A stretch of DNA of 64,000 bases from the NCBI GenBank assembly GCA_027422505.1, contig JAPQWV010001080.1, positions 1 to 64,000 on the forward strand, given 5' to 3'. Below, in pieces: positions 23,966 through 35,489 of the stretch. Under the pieces are notes generated by a model, which was not told the origin of the DNA, made no database searches, and saw only the letters and a list, made by a program, of their open reading frames with translations. The stretch comes from Craterostigma plantagineum (Eukaryota > Streptophyta > Magnoliopsida > Lamiales > Linderniaceae). Every line of letters starts with the position of its first letter. Within the stretch, counting starts at the first letter, position 1. The position numbers were made by a program, and so were the translations under genes.

Positions 23966-24529
23966 ATGACGCTCAACGCTGCCCTGGTGACATAGTTGTT
24001 AGCCATGACTCACCTGCGAGTCGACAACAAATGCCCATATTGGCAAGTATTATTCGCTTTCAAGCGGTACATCATATGCAGACTCATCTCAGATTTCCCT
24101 CCCACATATGATCGTGTATCCTCGTGGGTATGAAATGCACACTAATGCCAAATCTAGTTACCACAGAAAACATATCAATTAATTCACAAAATCATGTAGT
24201 CATAGAAGCACGTAGTCACATACATCAGGCACATAGTCTTGTAACGGTAGGCACACGCAAGTAAGTTATGTGTTGTGGGTGAATTTCCACTTACCTGGCG
24301 CCCGTTGATTACTTGCTATTGTTTCGGTGAGGTTTCTAGTTCCCGTCCTTTAGCACAAAAATTATCATGTTAGTACTCTGTCGAAATTACTTGACTGGCT
24401 AAAAATCTCGAATTTCCTAAGTGTTGAAATATTATCTCCTAAGTATTAATTCGCAAAATATACTTAATTTGTTAACTAACTTTAGACTTAGGATTCGTGG
24501 CTTTTAAATAACTCATGAACCAACTTGGC

Positions 24530-25660
24530 TCTTTGCGAATTGATTTTACACATATATAGATTCGCGAACTTATATAGTTTGCGAAGCTCGTGTAATTCGT
24601 GAAATATATTTCAAGTACACTTCGCGAAGTCCCCAAGAATTTGACCTAGTTCGCACTTTATCAATTTCACGACATCTCACACGTTCATTTCGCGAAATGC
24701 TCTACTCACACGATTCGCGAACCACACTTCTTCCCATCTTAATTCGCGAACTAGTCTTAGGTCGCGACATGTACGTTACTTCGCGACCTTGTGTAGTTCG
24801 CGAACTACTTAGGTCCCATGATTCGCGAAATTTGTTTCTTCTTATTCCTACTTCGCAAACTTATATAGTTCGTGAAGTTTGTACAACTCGCTAAGCATGA
24901 CCTAATTTGTCACTTACCTAACATCGTGGTACCTCACACTCACTTCGCGAACCTCTATGGTTCGCAAAGTTTAACCAATTCATGGATTGCATGGATTCGC
25001 CAAGTTCGCCCAACCCACGAAATTCCATGAGTTCGCGAACTTCACGTAGTTCGCCAAGTTGATTACTTCGTGAAGTCTAGTTTCTACTTCGCGAACTCCT
25101 TTTCCTAGCTAATTCGCGAATTCCCTAAAAGTTATATGTTGGTTTCGCATGGTTCGAGACTAGCATGTGGGGTTCGCCAATTTTTGGTTCGTGACATGTA
25201 TGAGGTTCGCGAACCTATCATAGTTCGCTAACTCCCGTTTCCATCGATTCGCGAAATGGCCAGCACCACGAGTTCGCGAACCTCTTCAATTCGCCAAACT
25301 TCCCTGAGTTCGCGGATGTTCGGTTCGTGACTTTGTTGAGTTCGCCAAATTCAATTTCGCGACTTCATGCTCAATTCGCGAATTTATATAGTTTCGCAAA
25401 CTCCTCATTGTTTGCGAAGTTCACAGCTTGCTCGGCTCGTGAAACCTCCACTTTGCGAGCTAGGATTTGCGACTTGTTTAACCCGCGAAACCCTTGTTTC
25501 GCGAATTCATATAAGTTGGGTCGTTGAGTTCGCGAACCTCGTTTCATCAAGGTTTCGCGAACTATAGTTCGCCAAATTCGACCTTGTGTGGCTTCGCGAA
25601 ATTGAGGTCCATTTCTTAACTTGCGAACTTCGTATTTGCGAAGTTCATCTTTCGCGAGCC
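24530..25660. repeat. Dense array of TTCGCGAA-type palindromes in the solo LTR
   Basis: Dozens of copies of TTCGCGAA and one-base variants (TTCGCCAA, TTCGCAAA, TTCGTGAA) are spaced mostly 10-40 bp apart for more than 1 kb. The array begins about 0.9 kb from the LTR's own 5' edge. Similar arrays lie at the same relative place in the LTRs at 33256-35458 and 41814-43790. Confidence 0.88.
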
Positions 25661-26558
25661 CAAAGTGTTCATAAACACTTTTTAACCCGCAACCGTTAAA
25701 TCTCCCGATCTAAATGTCTACCCTTTTTAAAGAACGCTTGTGGACATCCTATGAATTTCAAGAACCCTAAAGATCAAGTTAACTATAGGACACAATTTTG
25801 GACAGATTTTCGAGGGTGCTCACATCCTAAACATGTTAATCTAGGGTTAATGACGCAAATTAGGGTGAGAAAATATACTCTTGACAAATAAAATTCGCAC
25901 CACTCTAGCTATGGTATTCTTGTGCTTTAATCCCTAACATGCACCATTAATTGGACCCAAAACAAAGATCAAGGTAAGAAAATTATACCTATCCTCAAGC
26001 TTGCATGGGTTTAGCTCGAGTTCTTCTTTTCTTCTTTCTTTAAGCTCTCGACGATTGTTCTTTCTAGTTGGGTTTATAACTTTGAAATGGTTTTTACATA
26101 GATATTTTATCATAGGCATGGGTGATGGAACATTCTTTGCGTCAGTTTCCCATGATTTAAGGAACCTTGTCTTGCAAATTTTATCTCTAATGACTTGGCC
26201 AAAGAAATCAATTTATTTGGGCCTTTATCAAATCCCCATAGAGTGGGACCACTTTATTTAAGGAACATATGTTACTTTGGGCCAAACCTATATATATTAC
26301 TTTGGGCCAAACCTATAAATCTACTTGGGCTTTTAAATTTATTCACTTGGGTCTTAATATTATTTATCTAACTTCTTCCGAAAATTTCTCCTTATCTTTT
26401 TGGAGAATCCCTAAATAAGTTAGACATCACACAATCATATATTCTTACTCCCTGTGACCAAAATCCACCTATTCACGCAAGCACAAAATTCATATAACTC
26501 ACATAAGCATATAATTATGAAATCTTCACATTCTCATAAAACAGGTTCGGGTTTTACA

Positions 26559-26563
26559 CATTC
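26559..26563. repeat. Target-site duplication CATTC, right
   Basis: Second copy of the duplication flanking the 3.8-kb solo LTR. Confidence 0.92.
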
Positions 26564-26921
26564 TTCGCCGAGATCTTCATGAGCAAATTCGAACAGATCA
26601 AATGCAATTTCACCGAGCTTGATGAGACGGAATGCATGAACAAATTCGAGCGAATTCCTCTCCACAACCACTTGCCAAATTTAATTTGATGAATCCAAAT
26701 TTTTAAGTGATGACTACTTTTATGTATGCTGACCCAGACTTAGAGTTATTTGAGCTTTAGTTCAAACATAGGCCCACTCCATTCTTTAGCCTATTATTAA
26801 CCATAGGAGTAAGGTTCAAAGCTTGGAAAGGAATTCTGAAGTTCTCAAACGACATGACGTGCATATTATTCTATGTGATCATTAAATGTGCATAGCATAT
26901 TCACGACATGTCACGACACTG

Positions 26922-27500
26922 TGTGGCGACCCTCACTTTCTAATCAAAATTAGTGGTAGATTTTCGCAACGTAAGTCGCGGAAGACCCGTCTAACAAAAT
27001 TTTTCCTAAAATAAAATATGTTATAATAATATTCGTCTACATGGTTATCACTATACAAGGGCCGTAGCCCCCAAAATGTCAAAACACTCAAAACCCTAAT
27101 CGCTCCACAGGTCGCATTCATGTACAGCCTCGCCCTCAAAAGTCCGCGGAGCACCTCCGTCAGCCCGCCTCAGCCGCAACTCGCATCAGCGCCGGGCTCG
27201 GTACCAGTACCTACAACACGTAAACCCTGAGCTCCTCGCTCAGTAGGTGAAATATGCATGTATGCAACGTGCCCTCGATCCCATCCCATACACCTCCCTA
27301 CATGCACACTCGACTCTCCCCTTTCTATCACCACCCATCACGTCTCAACTCACGTCTAGACCCTACGCCTAATCCTACAGAATTTCGGTTTGCACCTCAG
27401 GTGTCACTCACGCACCCGAGTAGACGAGTGGATCACCCCCGTCTCCCACAAATCCCTGAAGGTTTGCACCTCAGTACCAGAGTAGACGAGTGGCTCACCC
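26922..27500 (-). mobile_element. Truncated LTR end of another Tekay-type element
   Basis: It begins TGTGGCGACCCTCAC and resembles the edge of the LTR at 28313 (TGTAACGACCCTAC) and its following text around CACAGGTCGC and CCTACAACACGTAAACCCTGAG. At about 27500 it passes abruptly into gag sequence, so most of the LTR and all of pol are deleted. It contains two partial copies of a unit around GTTTGCACCTCAG and AGTAGACGAGTGG (about 27388-27500). Confidence 0.7.
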
Positions 27501-28307
27501 CCATCTACCTTGGTTTTCGATTTTCTTCTTTGCTTCCTGGGCTGCTAAAATTTGGGCCTCTGCCTGCTTTGCAACAAGCGCTCGCTCTGCTACTTGAGCA
27601 AATGTCAAATCTCGCGTCCCTACCATGCTCACATCTCGGTAGATCTCGGGTTTGAGACCTATCTGGAATCTCTCTATCTTCAGAGCATTAGTCTCCACCA
27701 TGTGTGGGGCGAAGCGGGATGACTCTTCAAACTTGCGGATATATTCCGCGATAGGTTTTTCGCCCTGTTTGAGGTTGATGAACTCATTCAGCTTCTGAGT
27801 TCGATCGTGGGTCGTGAAGTACTTCACATAGGATCTTAGTGGTGTACCACCAAAACCTAGCGTTTCCTCTAAGCATAGAAACAGCACATAGCACCTTTTC
27901 ATCTTCGGGTACTCGGCCGTACAAGAACATATCCTCTACGGTACGTAACCAATCCATTCTTTATTTTTATTTGAATATCTTATTTCTTATCAGACTAAAC
28001 ATAGAAATTCAATCATTACTAATAAGAAGTTTGAAAAAGTATCCTTTGCCATTGTAGGATCGGTAGCGTCCGCAAATGTGGGGGGATTCAGCTTACGAAA
28101 TCGTTCTCCTATGATCTCGACACACTCCGAATGGAGAGATTGACGAGGCTCAGAAGGATTTTGGTTACGGATAAACTCATTGAACTGATCTGATTGTCGT
28201 TGGATCAGCTCGGTAAGTCGCAGAATTACTGAGTCCCGTTCAGTGATAGGGGACTCGGGTTCGGTCCTATGACTAGTCTCGCCCACTTCTCTACGTCCTT
28301 TCGGCAT
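27501..28307 (-). pseudogene. Tekay-type gag fragment (broken)
   Basis: The start is at 28307 (M-P-K-G-R-R). It reads through a polar N-terminus and I-G-E-R-F-R-K-L-N-P-P-T-F, then an AT-rich insertion of roughly 100 bp (about 27950-28050) interrupts the capsid. The later capsid follows with R-T-Q-K-L-N-E-F-I-N-L and Y-I-R-K-F-E-E-S-S-R-F-A-P-H, ending V-A-E-R-A-L-V-A-K-Q-A. It then stops at the junction with LTR sequence, before any zinc knuckle. It matches the gag of the element at 35459-40097 in order and motif. It is non-functional because of the insertion and truncation. Confidence 0.82.
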
Positions 28308-29279
28308 CTTATTGTAACGACCCTACTTCTCAGATACGTATTTAGGCGGGTTTACTCAGCGAAAACAGTGGAAAGCCCATTTAATAAAAACTTTTAAAAC
28401 ATAATAATACAAATACGCTCAATGTCTAAATCCATAGATCCAAACCCAAACACATTTTTATTCATTGGGCTGAAGCCCAAGAAGTCCAAGCCCAATTTAA
28501 AAACATGAAACATAAACTCGTTTCACAGGTCGCGTCACATGTACTGCGCCGCCCTCAAAAGTCCATGGAGTCACCGCCATCAGCCGCCTAGTCATGACGT
28601 TTTTTTTCAACGTCCGACTCGTTCGTACCTACACACGTAAACCCTGAGCTTTTGCCCAGTAGATGAAAATATACATGAATGCAAATGCTCTTATAGACTC
28701 CCATCCCGACACATCTCACAGAATGCACGCTCGACTCTTTTCTCATATCTCATTTCATCACATCACATCAGGGCCCGAGGCTTAGGTACTAAAGGCAACA
28801 CGTGCGCAGGGGTCCGTTGCTCGGGAGGCCCCACTCCCCACAAGGGTCAGTAGCTCGGGAGGCCCCACTCCCTCCATATAAAGTGCGCCTTAGTCCTAAC
28901 CTCACTCATACAACTCATCTACCATTTCTCATTCATAAACCATCTCACTCACTTCTCCGTACAATACTCTCATGACTCTGCACTCCCCTCGTAACACGTG
29001 TACGCAAATGCCGTGCAAATGAAAATGCAATATATAACATATCCTTTCCACATTTCTATATTACATATCGGCCCGAGGTATCAGCTCGACCCGATTCTAA
29101 GAATCAACACTCAACAATAATTCGGGCCCAAAGTCCGCGTTCCGATTTCTAATCGGCCCGAAACCGTAACCACCGAACTCCCTCTCGATCTTATACTAAA
29201 AGTTCTAATTTTAATTCTTTCTACCTTACGACTCTGATTTCACCCCAACGTCAGCTTTAGTTTAAGTTCCAAAATTATT

Positions 29280-30130
29280 TTAGAAATTATCAATCTTTCC
29301 CAAATTTAAAATTATTTTTAGCTCTATATCAAATTTTCAGAAATTACAATTTTTGCTCCGAAACCTTTGAAAATTTACAATTTAACCCTAGGCGAATATT
29401 TTTAATAATTATCTAGCCCAAGACTTTTGAAAATTATTCATTTAACCCTAGCCGAGATACTTAATATTTATTTAGTACTTGGAAATTTTTCCGAAACTTT
29501 ATAATTAACCGCGACTGAAATATTTAATATTTATTTAACTTTTTTCGGAGGTTCTGATAATTTACAGAAGGTCCCTAGTCGATTGAAGAATATTTACCAA
29601 GTATCTCAAAACTTCTGAAAATTGCAATTAAGTCCTTAGCCGAGTTTTAAGTATTTATTTAATCCTCCGAAAATTCTGAAAATTGTATTTTTAACCCCTA
29701 CTAAGCTTTAATCCACTTATTTAAAACCCAAAAGTTTCTGAAATTTTCATTTTTACCCCAGTCGAAATCAAACATGTTTATTTAGTACCCAAAGCTTTCG
29801 ACAAATTCTAATTTGGTCCTAGCCGAAATTTAATATATTTATATAGTTCCCAAAACTTCTGAAAATTTTCAATTTAACCTTAGCTGAAATGTTAGTATAT
29901 TCAGTAAAATAGCCCCTGTTTAAAATTTACATTTACAGCCCCCGGATTTTTGAAACTTTTCACTTTAGTACTCGAATCCTTGAAAATTACACAAAGAACC
30001 CCAATTATTTATTCCGAATTTTAAATCTGTCCTAAAAGCTTTATATTTCTTTAAAAAATCCCCTATTCGAACTTTTACAACACAGACTCCCTGGATTTTG
30101 TAAAATTTCGATTAAGTCCCAAAATTTTAA
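29280..30130. repeat. Degenerate ~60-bp tandem array in the 3.3-kb LTR
   Basis: A dozen or so units share the order CTTCTGAAAATT, CAATTTAACC, CTAGCCGAAAT and TTAATATTTATTTA with strong divergence. The array starts about 1.5 kb from the LTR's 5' edge, a place where other Tekay LTRs in this window carry different short arrays. Confidence 0.8.
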
Positions 30131-30140
30131 AAATAACTAT

Positions 30141-30231
30141 TTTATACGGCTGTTTTGCGACAGTTTCGGATTTCTCAATGATCACAAGGTAAACGGTGTC
30201 CGATGGACCTGAAATTTTAACCACAGATAAA
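30141..30231. repeat. ~90-bp module shared with the Athila LTR
   Basis: It contains TTTTGCGACAGTTTC, TTTCTCAATGATCAC and GATGGACCTGAAATTTTAA and reads as the reverse complement of 10141-10231 with about a dozen differences by eye. Part of it is locally duplicated near 30310-30355 (CACAGATAAAGAACTTGCAA and CTCAATGATCACAAGGT). Confidence 0.82.
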
Positions 30232-30739
30232 GAACTTGCAAATCTTAATTGTGTCCAAAGGAATTTTAAATTATTAGATATGAAGTTAGATATGAAGTTA
30301 GATTGTATCCACAGATAAAGAACTTGCAAATTTTAATTCTCAATGATCACAAGGTCTAGATTGTTAGATATGAAGTTTTTTAACCTCTTGGCCGAAATGA
30401 ATAAAGAAAACCCTAGAAAACCCTAATTCTCCCCAAGTTTTGCTCTATCCTCATAATCTAAAGTCCTCTATCCCTATTTCCAAATACTCATAGTTCTAAA
30501 AATTCTCAATCTCATGCTCCCTAAGCTAACCAACAAAAAATTCATGTAAGCAACTTATTATTAACACATGAACACGAAGAATTCGATGAATAAAATGCAA
30601 AATATGTAAAATTCACAAATCCTAATATTGTTTACGTATGTAGGTGATCTTCACCTACCTTACGTCCGTAGAGAGCTACGTCACGGGTTATTTTTACGTG
30701 ATCCCGACTCTAGGATTTCGATCCCGAGCTGCTCCACGT

Positions 30740-30975
30740 GTCCGCGGGTTTTTCTTTTCTCCCGGTTCTCTCCCGCGATTTCTCCCTCTCTCCCGAAATC
30801 TCTTCTTCCCTTTCTCTCTTTTTCCTCTTCTCCTTCTCTTCTTCCTCTCTTTTCTTTCTTTTTCTTTCTTTCCTTTCTCTCCCTTTCTCTCTTTTTTTTT
30901 CTCTTCTTTTCTCTTCCCTCTCTCTTGTTCACGTTCTCTTCCCCTCTCCCTTTTCTTTCCTTCTCCTTTCTTTAT
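30740..30975. repeat. Pyrimidine-rich low-complexity tract
   Basis: This is almost pure C/T on the plus strand, with a second block at 31065-31150. It creates overlapping ORFs rich in Ser, Phe and Leu, or Lys, Arg and Glu on the other strand, that should not be taken for genes. Confidence 0.9.
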
Positions 30976-31626
30976 TATCTTGTCTAGGTTGCATTAGGTG
31001 GTTTATTTAGGTCATTTGGTGACGACTTTGTCCTAATGCCCATGGAGAGAATTAGTTGGCATTTTGCTATCTCCTTTTTCTTTCCTTTTTTTTTTTCTTT
31101 TCTCCCCTCTTCTCTCTCCCACACGTTCTCTCCTCTCCATTTTCTTTAATTTGGTTGTTACTTTTGTCTATGCTCACATGGAGGTGGATGAAGGTGATGA
31201 GGTGGGGTGTTTTGGTTTTATTACCTCATTATGTAAAGATATTTATTTTATAGTTATTATTTTATTTTATTGTACCAACCTCACATGGAGGTACATATTT
31301 ATTTATTTTTCTCTTAATTTATTTCAGCCATAATTAAATTATTATTATTATTACTATTATTATTTTTAAATTATTTATTTATTTGGGATTCACTTCTTGT
31401 TTTTGGCCCAATTAAATTTTATTGAAGGACCCAACTCCCATCCTTTTATTTTGGGCCATTATTTTCTTCATTTGGCCCATAAATAAATTTTTGGTCCATT
31501 TAAATTTTTTTCGGGCCCAATTGTAAATTTTGGGCTCGTTTTGAAAAGAAATCGTTTCATGTTCGAAAGTTGATTTCATTTCGAATATTATTGAAGTAAT
31601 CCCGTATAAATTTTGCGGGTATTACA

Positions 31627-33250
31627 TCCTTCCCCCCTTATAAGAATTTCGTCCCCGAAATTACAGTACGAAAAATAATTCGGGGTACTTTTTTCTCATT
31701 TCGTTTTCTCGTTTCCAAGTGGCTTCTTCCAATAGTTGATTTCCGCCACAAGACCTTAACGAGGGGTATGTTATTATTTCGAAAACGTTTCACCTCATAC
31801 ATCAATATGTCCACCGGCCTTTCTTTATAGCTCAAGTCCGGCTTCAATTTTTGATGAAGTGATTCGCTTCTCAGCACCTGATTTGGGTCCGCAACGTATT
31901 TACGTAAAGTTGATACGTGAAATACGTCGTGGACTTGGGCTAACGAGGCGGGTAACTCCAGCTGATACGCAACGTCTCCTACTCTCTTGAGTATTTTGAA
32001 AGAGCCAATGTACCTTGGGCTCAATTTGCCCTTTTCCCCGAATCGCTTCACGCCTCTCATTGGTGAATATTTTTTTTAAGGCTTGATCACCTTCGTTGTA
32101 TTAGAACAGCCCTCGTATCTTGTCTGCATGACTCTTCTGACGACTTTGGGTCGTTTGCATCCTCTCCCGGATTTTTTTTTTTCCACAGCTTTAGTCATTT
32201 CACGAATCATTGCAGGACCCAACAACGCTTTCTCGTCGATTTCATCCCAATGAATTGGGGATCGACATTTACGCTCGTTCACGGCTTCGTAAGGCGTAAT
32301 CCAGATCGTGGCTTGATAGCTGTTGTTATAGGAAAACTCTATTAGTGGAAGGAATTTGCTCTGCCTGGAAATCCAGGTTGCACGTTCTCAACATATCTTC
32401 GAGCGTCTGGATTGTTCTCTCAGGCTGTTCGTACGTCTGAGGGTGATATGCCGTGTTGAATGACAGTTTCGTCCTCATGGCCTTCTGTAATCTCACCCAG
32501 AATTGGGACAGAAATCGGGATCACACGGAGCCTCACAATTTCTTTTATGTACGCTCTGCGTACTTGTCCATGGAACAAGTTTGATTGATTGGCAGGAAAT
32601 GGGCTGATTTAGTCAATCTGTCGACGATCACTCAGATTGCATCATGACCCTTTACAGTTTTTTTTTTGGCCAAAAAATTTGATCTAACAGTGTTGGCTTC
32701 AACGTTAACGCTGCTAGTTTTATTTCGATCTTCCCGAAATTGATTATTTCCACTCCGGGTTGGCACAGGTTCGTATTAACTGATTTATGGCTCAAAGCTT
32801 CTCGCTTTTCCTTGGTAATAATTTATCACACAATCGTAGTCTTTTGCTAACTCGAACCATCGTCTTTGCCTTATGTTTAACTCCTTATGCGGGAAGAAGT
32901 ACTTTGGGCTTTTATGGTCTGTTAAAATCTTGCATTGTTAAAATCTTGCATCTTTCTCCGTATAGATGATGTCGCCAAATTTTTAGGGCAAACACCACAG
33001 CTGCAGTTTCAAATCGTGTGTGGGGTAATTTTTCTCGTAGGATTTTGAGTTGTCGGGAGGCGTACGTAATTACCTTCCGGTTCTGCATCAACACGCACCC
33101 CAAGTCATTTTTTTAGGCATCACTGTATACCGAAAATTTTTCGATACCAGAGGGTATTGTAAGAACAAGAGCTGTTGTCAGTCGTTTCTTCAACTCCTGA
33201 GTCCACTTAAATGAAACATTCTTCATAAGTTAAGTCTGGCTTTCTTCACC
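31627..33250 (-). pseudogene. Truncated Tekay-type pol (RNase H and integrase remnants)
   Basis: In minus sense it reads RNase H (F-S-V-Y-S-D-A, stop, then D-L-G-C-V-L-M-Q-N, about 33200-32910), a gap, integrase-core traces, W-D-E-I-D-E-K-A-L-L-G-P-A-M-I-R-E-M-T near 32200, and integrase C-terminus with Y-I-G-S-F-K-I-L-K-R-V and V-H-D-V-F-H-V-S-T-L-R-K-Y-V. The chromodomain-like end follows (about 32060-31640). Stops, frameshifts and missing blocks are numerous. The fragment is cut at about 33250 against the LTR of the next element. It belongs with the 3' LTR at 28313-31626. Confidence 0.85.
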
Positions 33251-33619
33251 GTTATTGTCACGATGAGCAGCATATCATCATGCACACTCAGCCCCACGAC
33301 CCTCCCCCATGAGTTCGCGCGTGCACATGAATATGCATATGCAAATCAATGAAACTTATGCTTACCACATAAAAGCGTAACAATCAATTCACGTAATAAT
33401 AATTTCACGTAGGCACATAGTCACACAAAACATATACCGCACGAGTTATGTGTTGTAGTTGGATTTCTACTTACCTGTCGTCCGTAGATTAGTCGCTACC
33501 TGACCCGTGTATTCTCCTAGGTTCCGACCTTAGGCATAAAATATTATCGTCAGCACACTATTTTAATTAATTGCTTAAGTATGCTAAATCCCCTAAGTTA
33601 GGGACATATTTTGGTAAAT

Positions 33620-34600
33620 TCTAGTCGGGTTCGCAAACTCTCGCATGACCCGTGAAGTTCCAAAATTTTGTTCCAATTCGCTAAGGGTGTTTCGCGAATT
33701 GTACTTGTAATTTCTAGGGCCTGCAAAGTCTATTATTGTTTATTTAAGATTTGCCAAATTGCTTAGTTTGCGAATTAGCTAGACCTGGCTCGGGATTTGC
33801 CAAACTTTGTTCGGCCCGTGAAACATCTTAAATTCATCAAGTGAAGTCAAGTTCGCGAAATAGAGTCGCCAAATTTGCATGGTTCGTGAACTAGCCGAGT
33901 TCGCTGAATGGGTTTGGTTCGCAAAACTATGGGTTCGCCAAATTGTGCGTGGCTCGTGAAGTGGACTCGCAAAGATCCGATTCGCAAAATAGGCTGGACC
34001 CGTAAAACTCATGGATTCGCAAGTCTCTTCCTCGCCAAGTTTGCGCATTAGGGTTCGCCAAATGTCGGGCCAGGAGAACTTCATTTCGTAAATTGAGATT
34101 CACGGTTTCATGGTTCGCGGCTTGTATGAGTTCGCCAACGGCGTTCGCGAACCGCCTTGAGCTAGCCATACATGTAGGGTTCGCGAAAAGCTTGGTTTGC
34201 AAAACCTCGGATTCGCAGAATGTCAACTTAGCTCATGAATTCGCCAATACATCCTCGGTTCGCGGAGTGTGTGGTGGGCTCGCAAATCACGGATTCGCAA
34301 ATCTCTCTTGCCTCTTAGTTCGCCAAACTTTCATGCATTCGCTAACTCCCCAGTTCGCCGATTGCTTGGAGTCGCCAGCCATGGAGTCGCAACCTTGCTT
34401 GGAGTTCGCAGAACCTTCGATACATGGGACTCGCAACACATCAGGCAGCTCCCAGTTTGCGGAACGAATGTGCCACTTGATATAGGTTCGCGAAAGCTAA
34501 GTATTTGCCAATTGCATGGACTCGCAATTCCTCCCTGGCCCGCGAAAGTGCTCGAGTTCGCAAAATAGCCACGGCCCACAGAACCTTTTCAATTCGCGAT
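33620..34600. repeat. TTCGCGAA-type array in the 3' LTR
   Basis: Closely spaced variants such as TTCGCGAA, TTCGCCAA, TTCGCAAA and CTCGCAAA cover about 1 kb, starting about 0.85 kb from the LTR's own 5' edge. The array explains several spurious ORFs on both strands. Confidence 0.85.
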
Positions 34601-35239
34601 GTGCTGTCCTTAAGAATCAAAAAGTTATTTCTTTCAAGAACACGATGAAGGCCGATTTAAACTTTAAAACCCTAAATTTCAAGTTTTAATTCAGAACCTG
34701 CACCTAGCCTTATTATTTTTATGTTTCGTGCTTAAATTTCCTAAAACATGTTATTATGGAACCAAGAGCACAAAATCAAGATGGAAACACCTCTCGGGTC
34801 TAGAAATTGTGCCTTAACCCAAAACCCTATTGAGACCTTCATGGTTTTAAATCGCACAGCCCTAACCTTTAAGAAAAACATAAATGCCGTGCTTAAAGAA
34901 CATACCTGGTCCGATTTGTGGGATTTGTAATTCGGCCTCTCCTTCTTTTTTCTAGCTTCCACTCTCGTCGTTTTCTTACACTTGGTATCTTGCGGACTTG
35001 AAATGGGTTTTAGATTATTGTTTAGCAAGGAAGGTGGGTTTTAACGGAATTATCCCCCAATTCAACGAGGGTTGTCCCTTAAGTTATTTTTCCTAAATCA
35101 CTTGGGCCTATTTTCATTTCTAGCCCAATTCCTAGTTCCTACAATATTTATCAAGGTTGGACTTGAGGTGAAGGGGCCTAACATTTAAACTTAGCCCATT
35201 TGTGACCCAAGGTTTAGCTTTTGCCCGAATTCCCATTTG
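34601..35239 (-). other. LTR body without genes between the TTCG array and the conserved LTR start
   Basis: This LTR-internal DNA is present here but missing from the 5' LTR at 41600. It is AT-rich with several stretches around TTGGGCC and CCCAATT. No coding or structured feature is recognised. Confidence 0.6.
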
Positions 35240-35458
35240 CCTAATTTTCGAAGATCCTTCAATTAGGGGTCTCATAGCACAATCTCAATTGCACTGAATT
35301 TCACCATTACTTAAACACGAATTTACGCACGTAAGTTTCCACACAAAATCTCACGTAAGTCACATAAGCACGAAATTAACGTGTGAAAGGCACATAATTG
35401 CAGTCAGCAATCATGCAAATTTATTGGCCCTACTATTTAAGAGGACCCGGGTGCTACA

Positions 35459-35471
35459 TCCTCCACCCCTT
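35459..35471 (-). promoter_or_regulatory. Polypurine tract of the 33-42 kb chromovirus
   Basis: Minus sense AAGGGGTGGAGGA directly precedes the 3' LTR start TGTAGCACCC. It is the expected plus-strand primer. Confidence 0.8.
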
Positions 35472-35489
35472 GTAGAGGATTTCGCCCCC

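Larger units (their letters stand above)
22743..26558 (-). mobile_element. Solo LTR (3.8 kb) of a Tekay-type element
   Basis: It begins TGTAGCGACCCTAGCC and ends TTCGGGTTTTACA. The reverse complement therefore starts TGTAAAACCCGAACC, like the other Tekay LTRs, so it is in minus orientation. CATTC target duplications and the lack of internal sequence show a solo LTR. At 3816 bp it is unusually long. It includes a tandem array with microsatellites (23440-23965) and a dense TTCGCGAA array (24530-25660). ORFs inside are short and repeat-derived. Confidence 0.9.
21385..26921 (+). mobile_element. 3' LTR of the Tekay-type element, split by a solo LTR and truncated
   Basis: It starts TGTAACACCCATAATTT directly after the polypurine tract. 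It runs to 22742, is interrupted by the solo LTR 22743-26558, and resumes to about 26921, where another LTR begins, so its own 3' part is missing. From about 22250 on it carries a degenerate repeat of roughly 30 bp built on AATTTCGGGCAGCTCA and GCCGAGCT, which continues across the insertion into 26559-26650. No gene is present. Confidence 0.82.
28313..31626 (-). mobile_element. 3.3-kb Tekay-type LTR, 3' LTR of a truncated element
   Basis: Edges are TGTAACGACCCTACTTC and GCGGGTATTACA; the reverse complement starts TGTAATACCCGC. A purine-rich tract (minus sense ATAAGGGGGGAAGGA, about 31627-31641) adjoins its 5' edge and broken pol lies beyond, so this is the 3' LTR. Its other edge lies five bases before the ATG of a foreign gag, which marks the insertion site. 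It includes a ~60-bp degenerate array (29280-30130), a module shared with the Athila LTR (30141-30231) and long pyrimidine runs (30740-30975, 31065-31150). Confidence 0.85.
33256..35458 (-). mobile_element. 3' LTR of the 33-42 kb chromovirus, with deletion near one edge
   Basis: It ends GGGTGCTACA next to the polypurine tract. The other edge reads TGTCACGA and then jumps to sequence that in the 5' LTR lies about 1 kb further in (CATATCATCA at about 41100), so roughly 1 kb is deleted. It retains the long TTCGCGAA array that the 5' LTR has lost. Both LTRs share the text around 33262-33770 and 35240-35458. Confidence 0.85.

Noticed and set aside
30628..31010. Overlapping ORFs of 83-119 codons rich in Ser/Phe/Leu or Lys/Arg/Glu
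   Set aside because: They are translations of a C/T-rich tract inside an LTR; open in several frames at once, with no start context or domain.
34093..34579. ORFs of 82-130 codons in the 34-kb region
   Set aside because: They lie within the TTCGCGAA array and repeat residues such as F-A-N and R-E, as expected from the motif.
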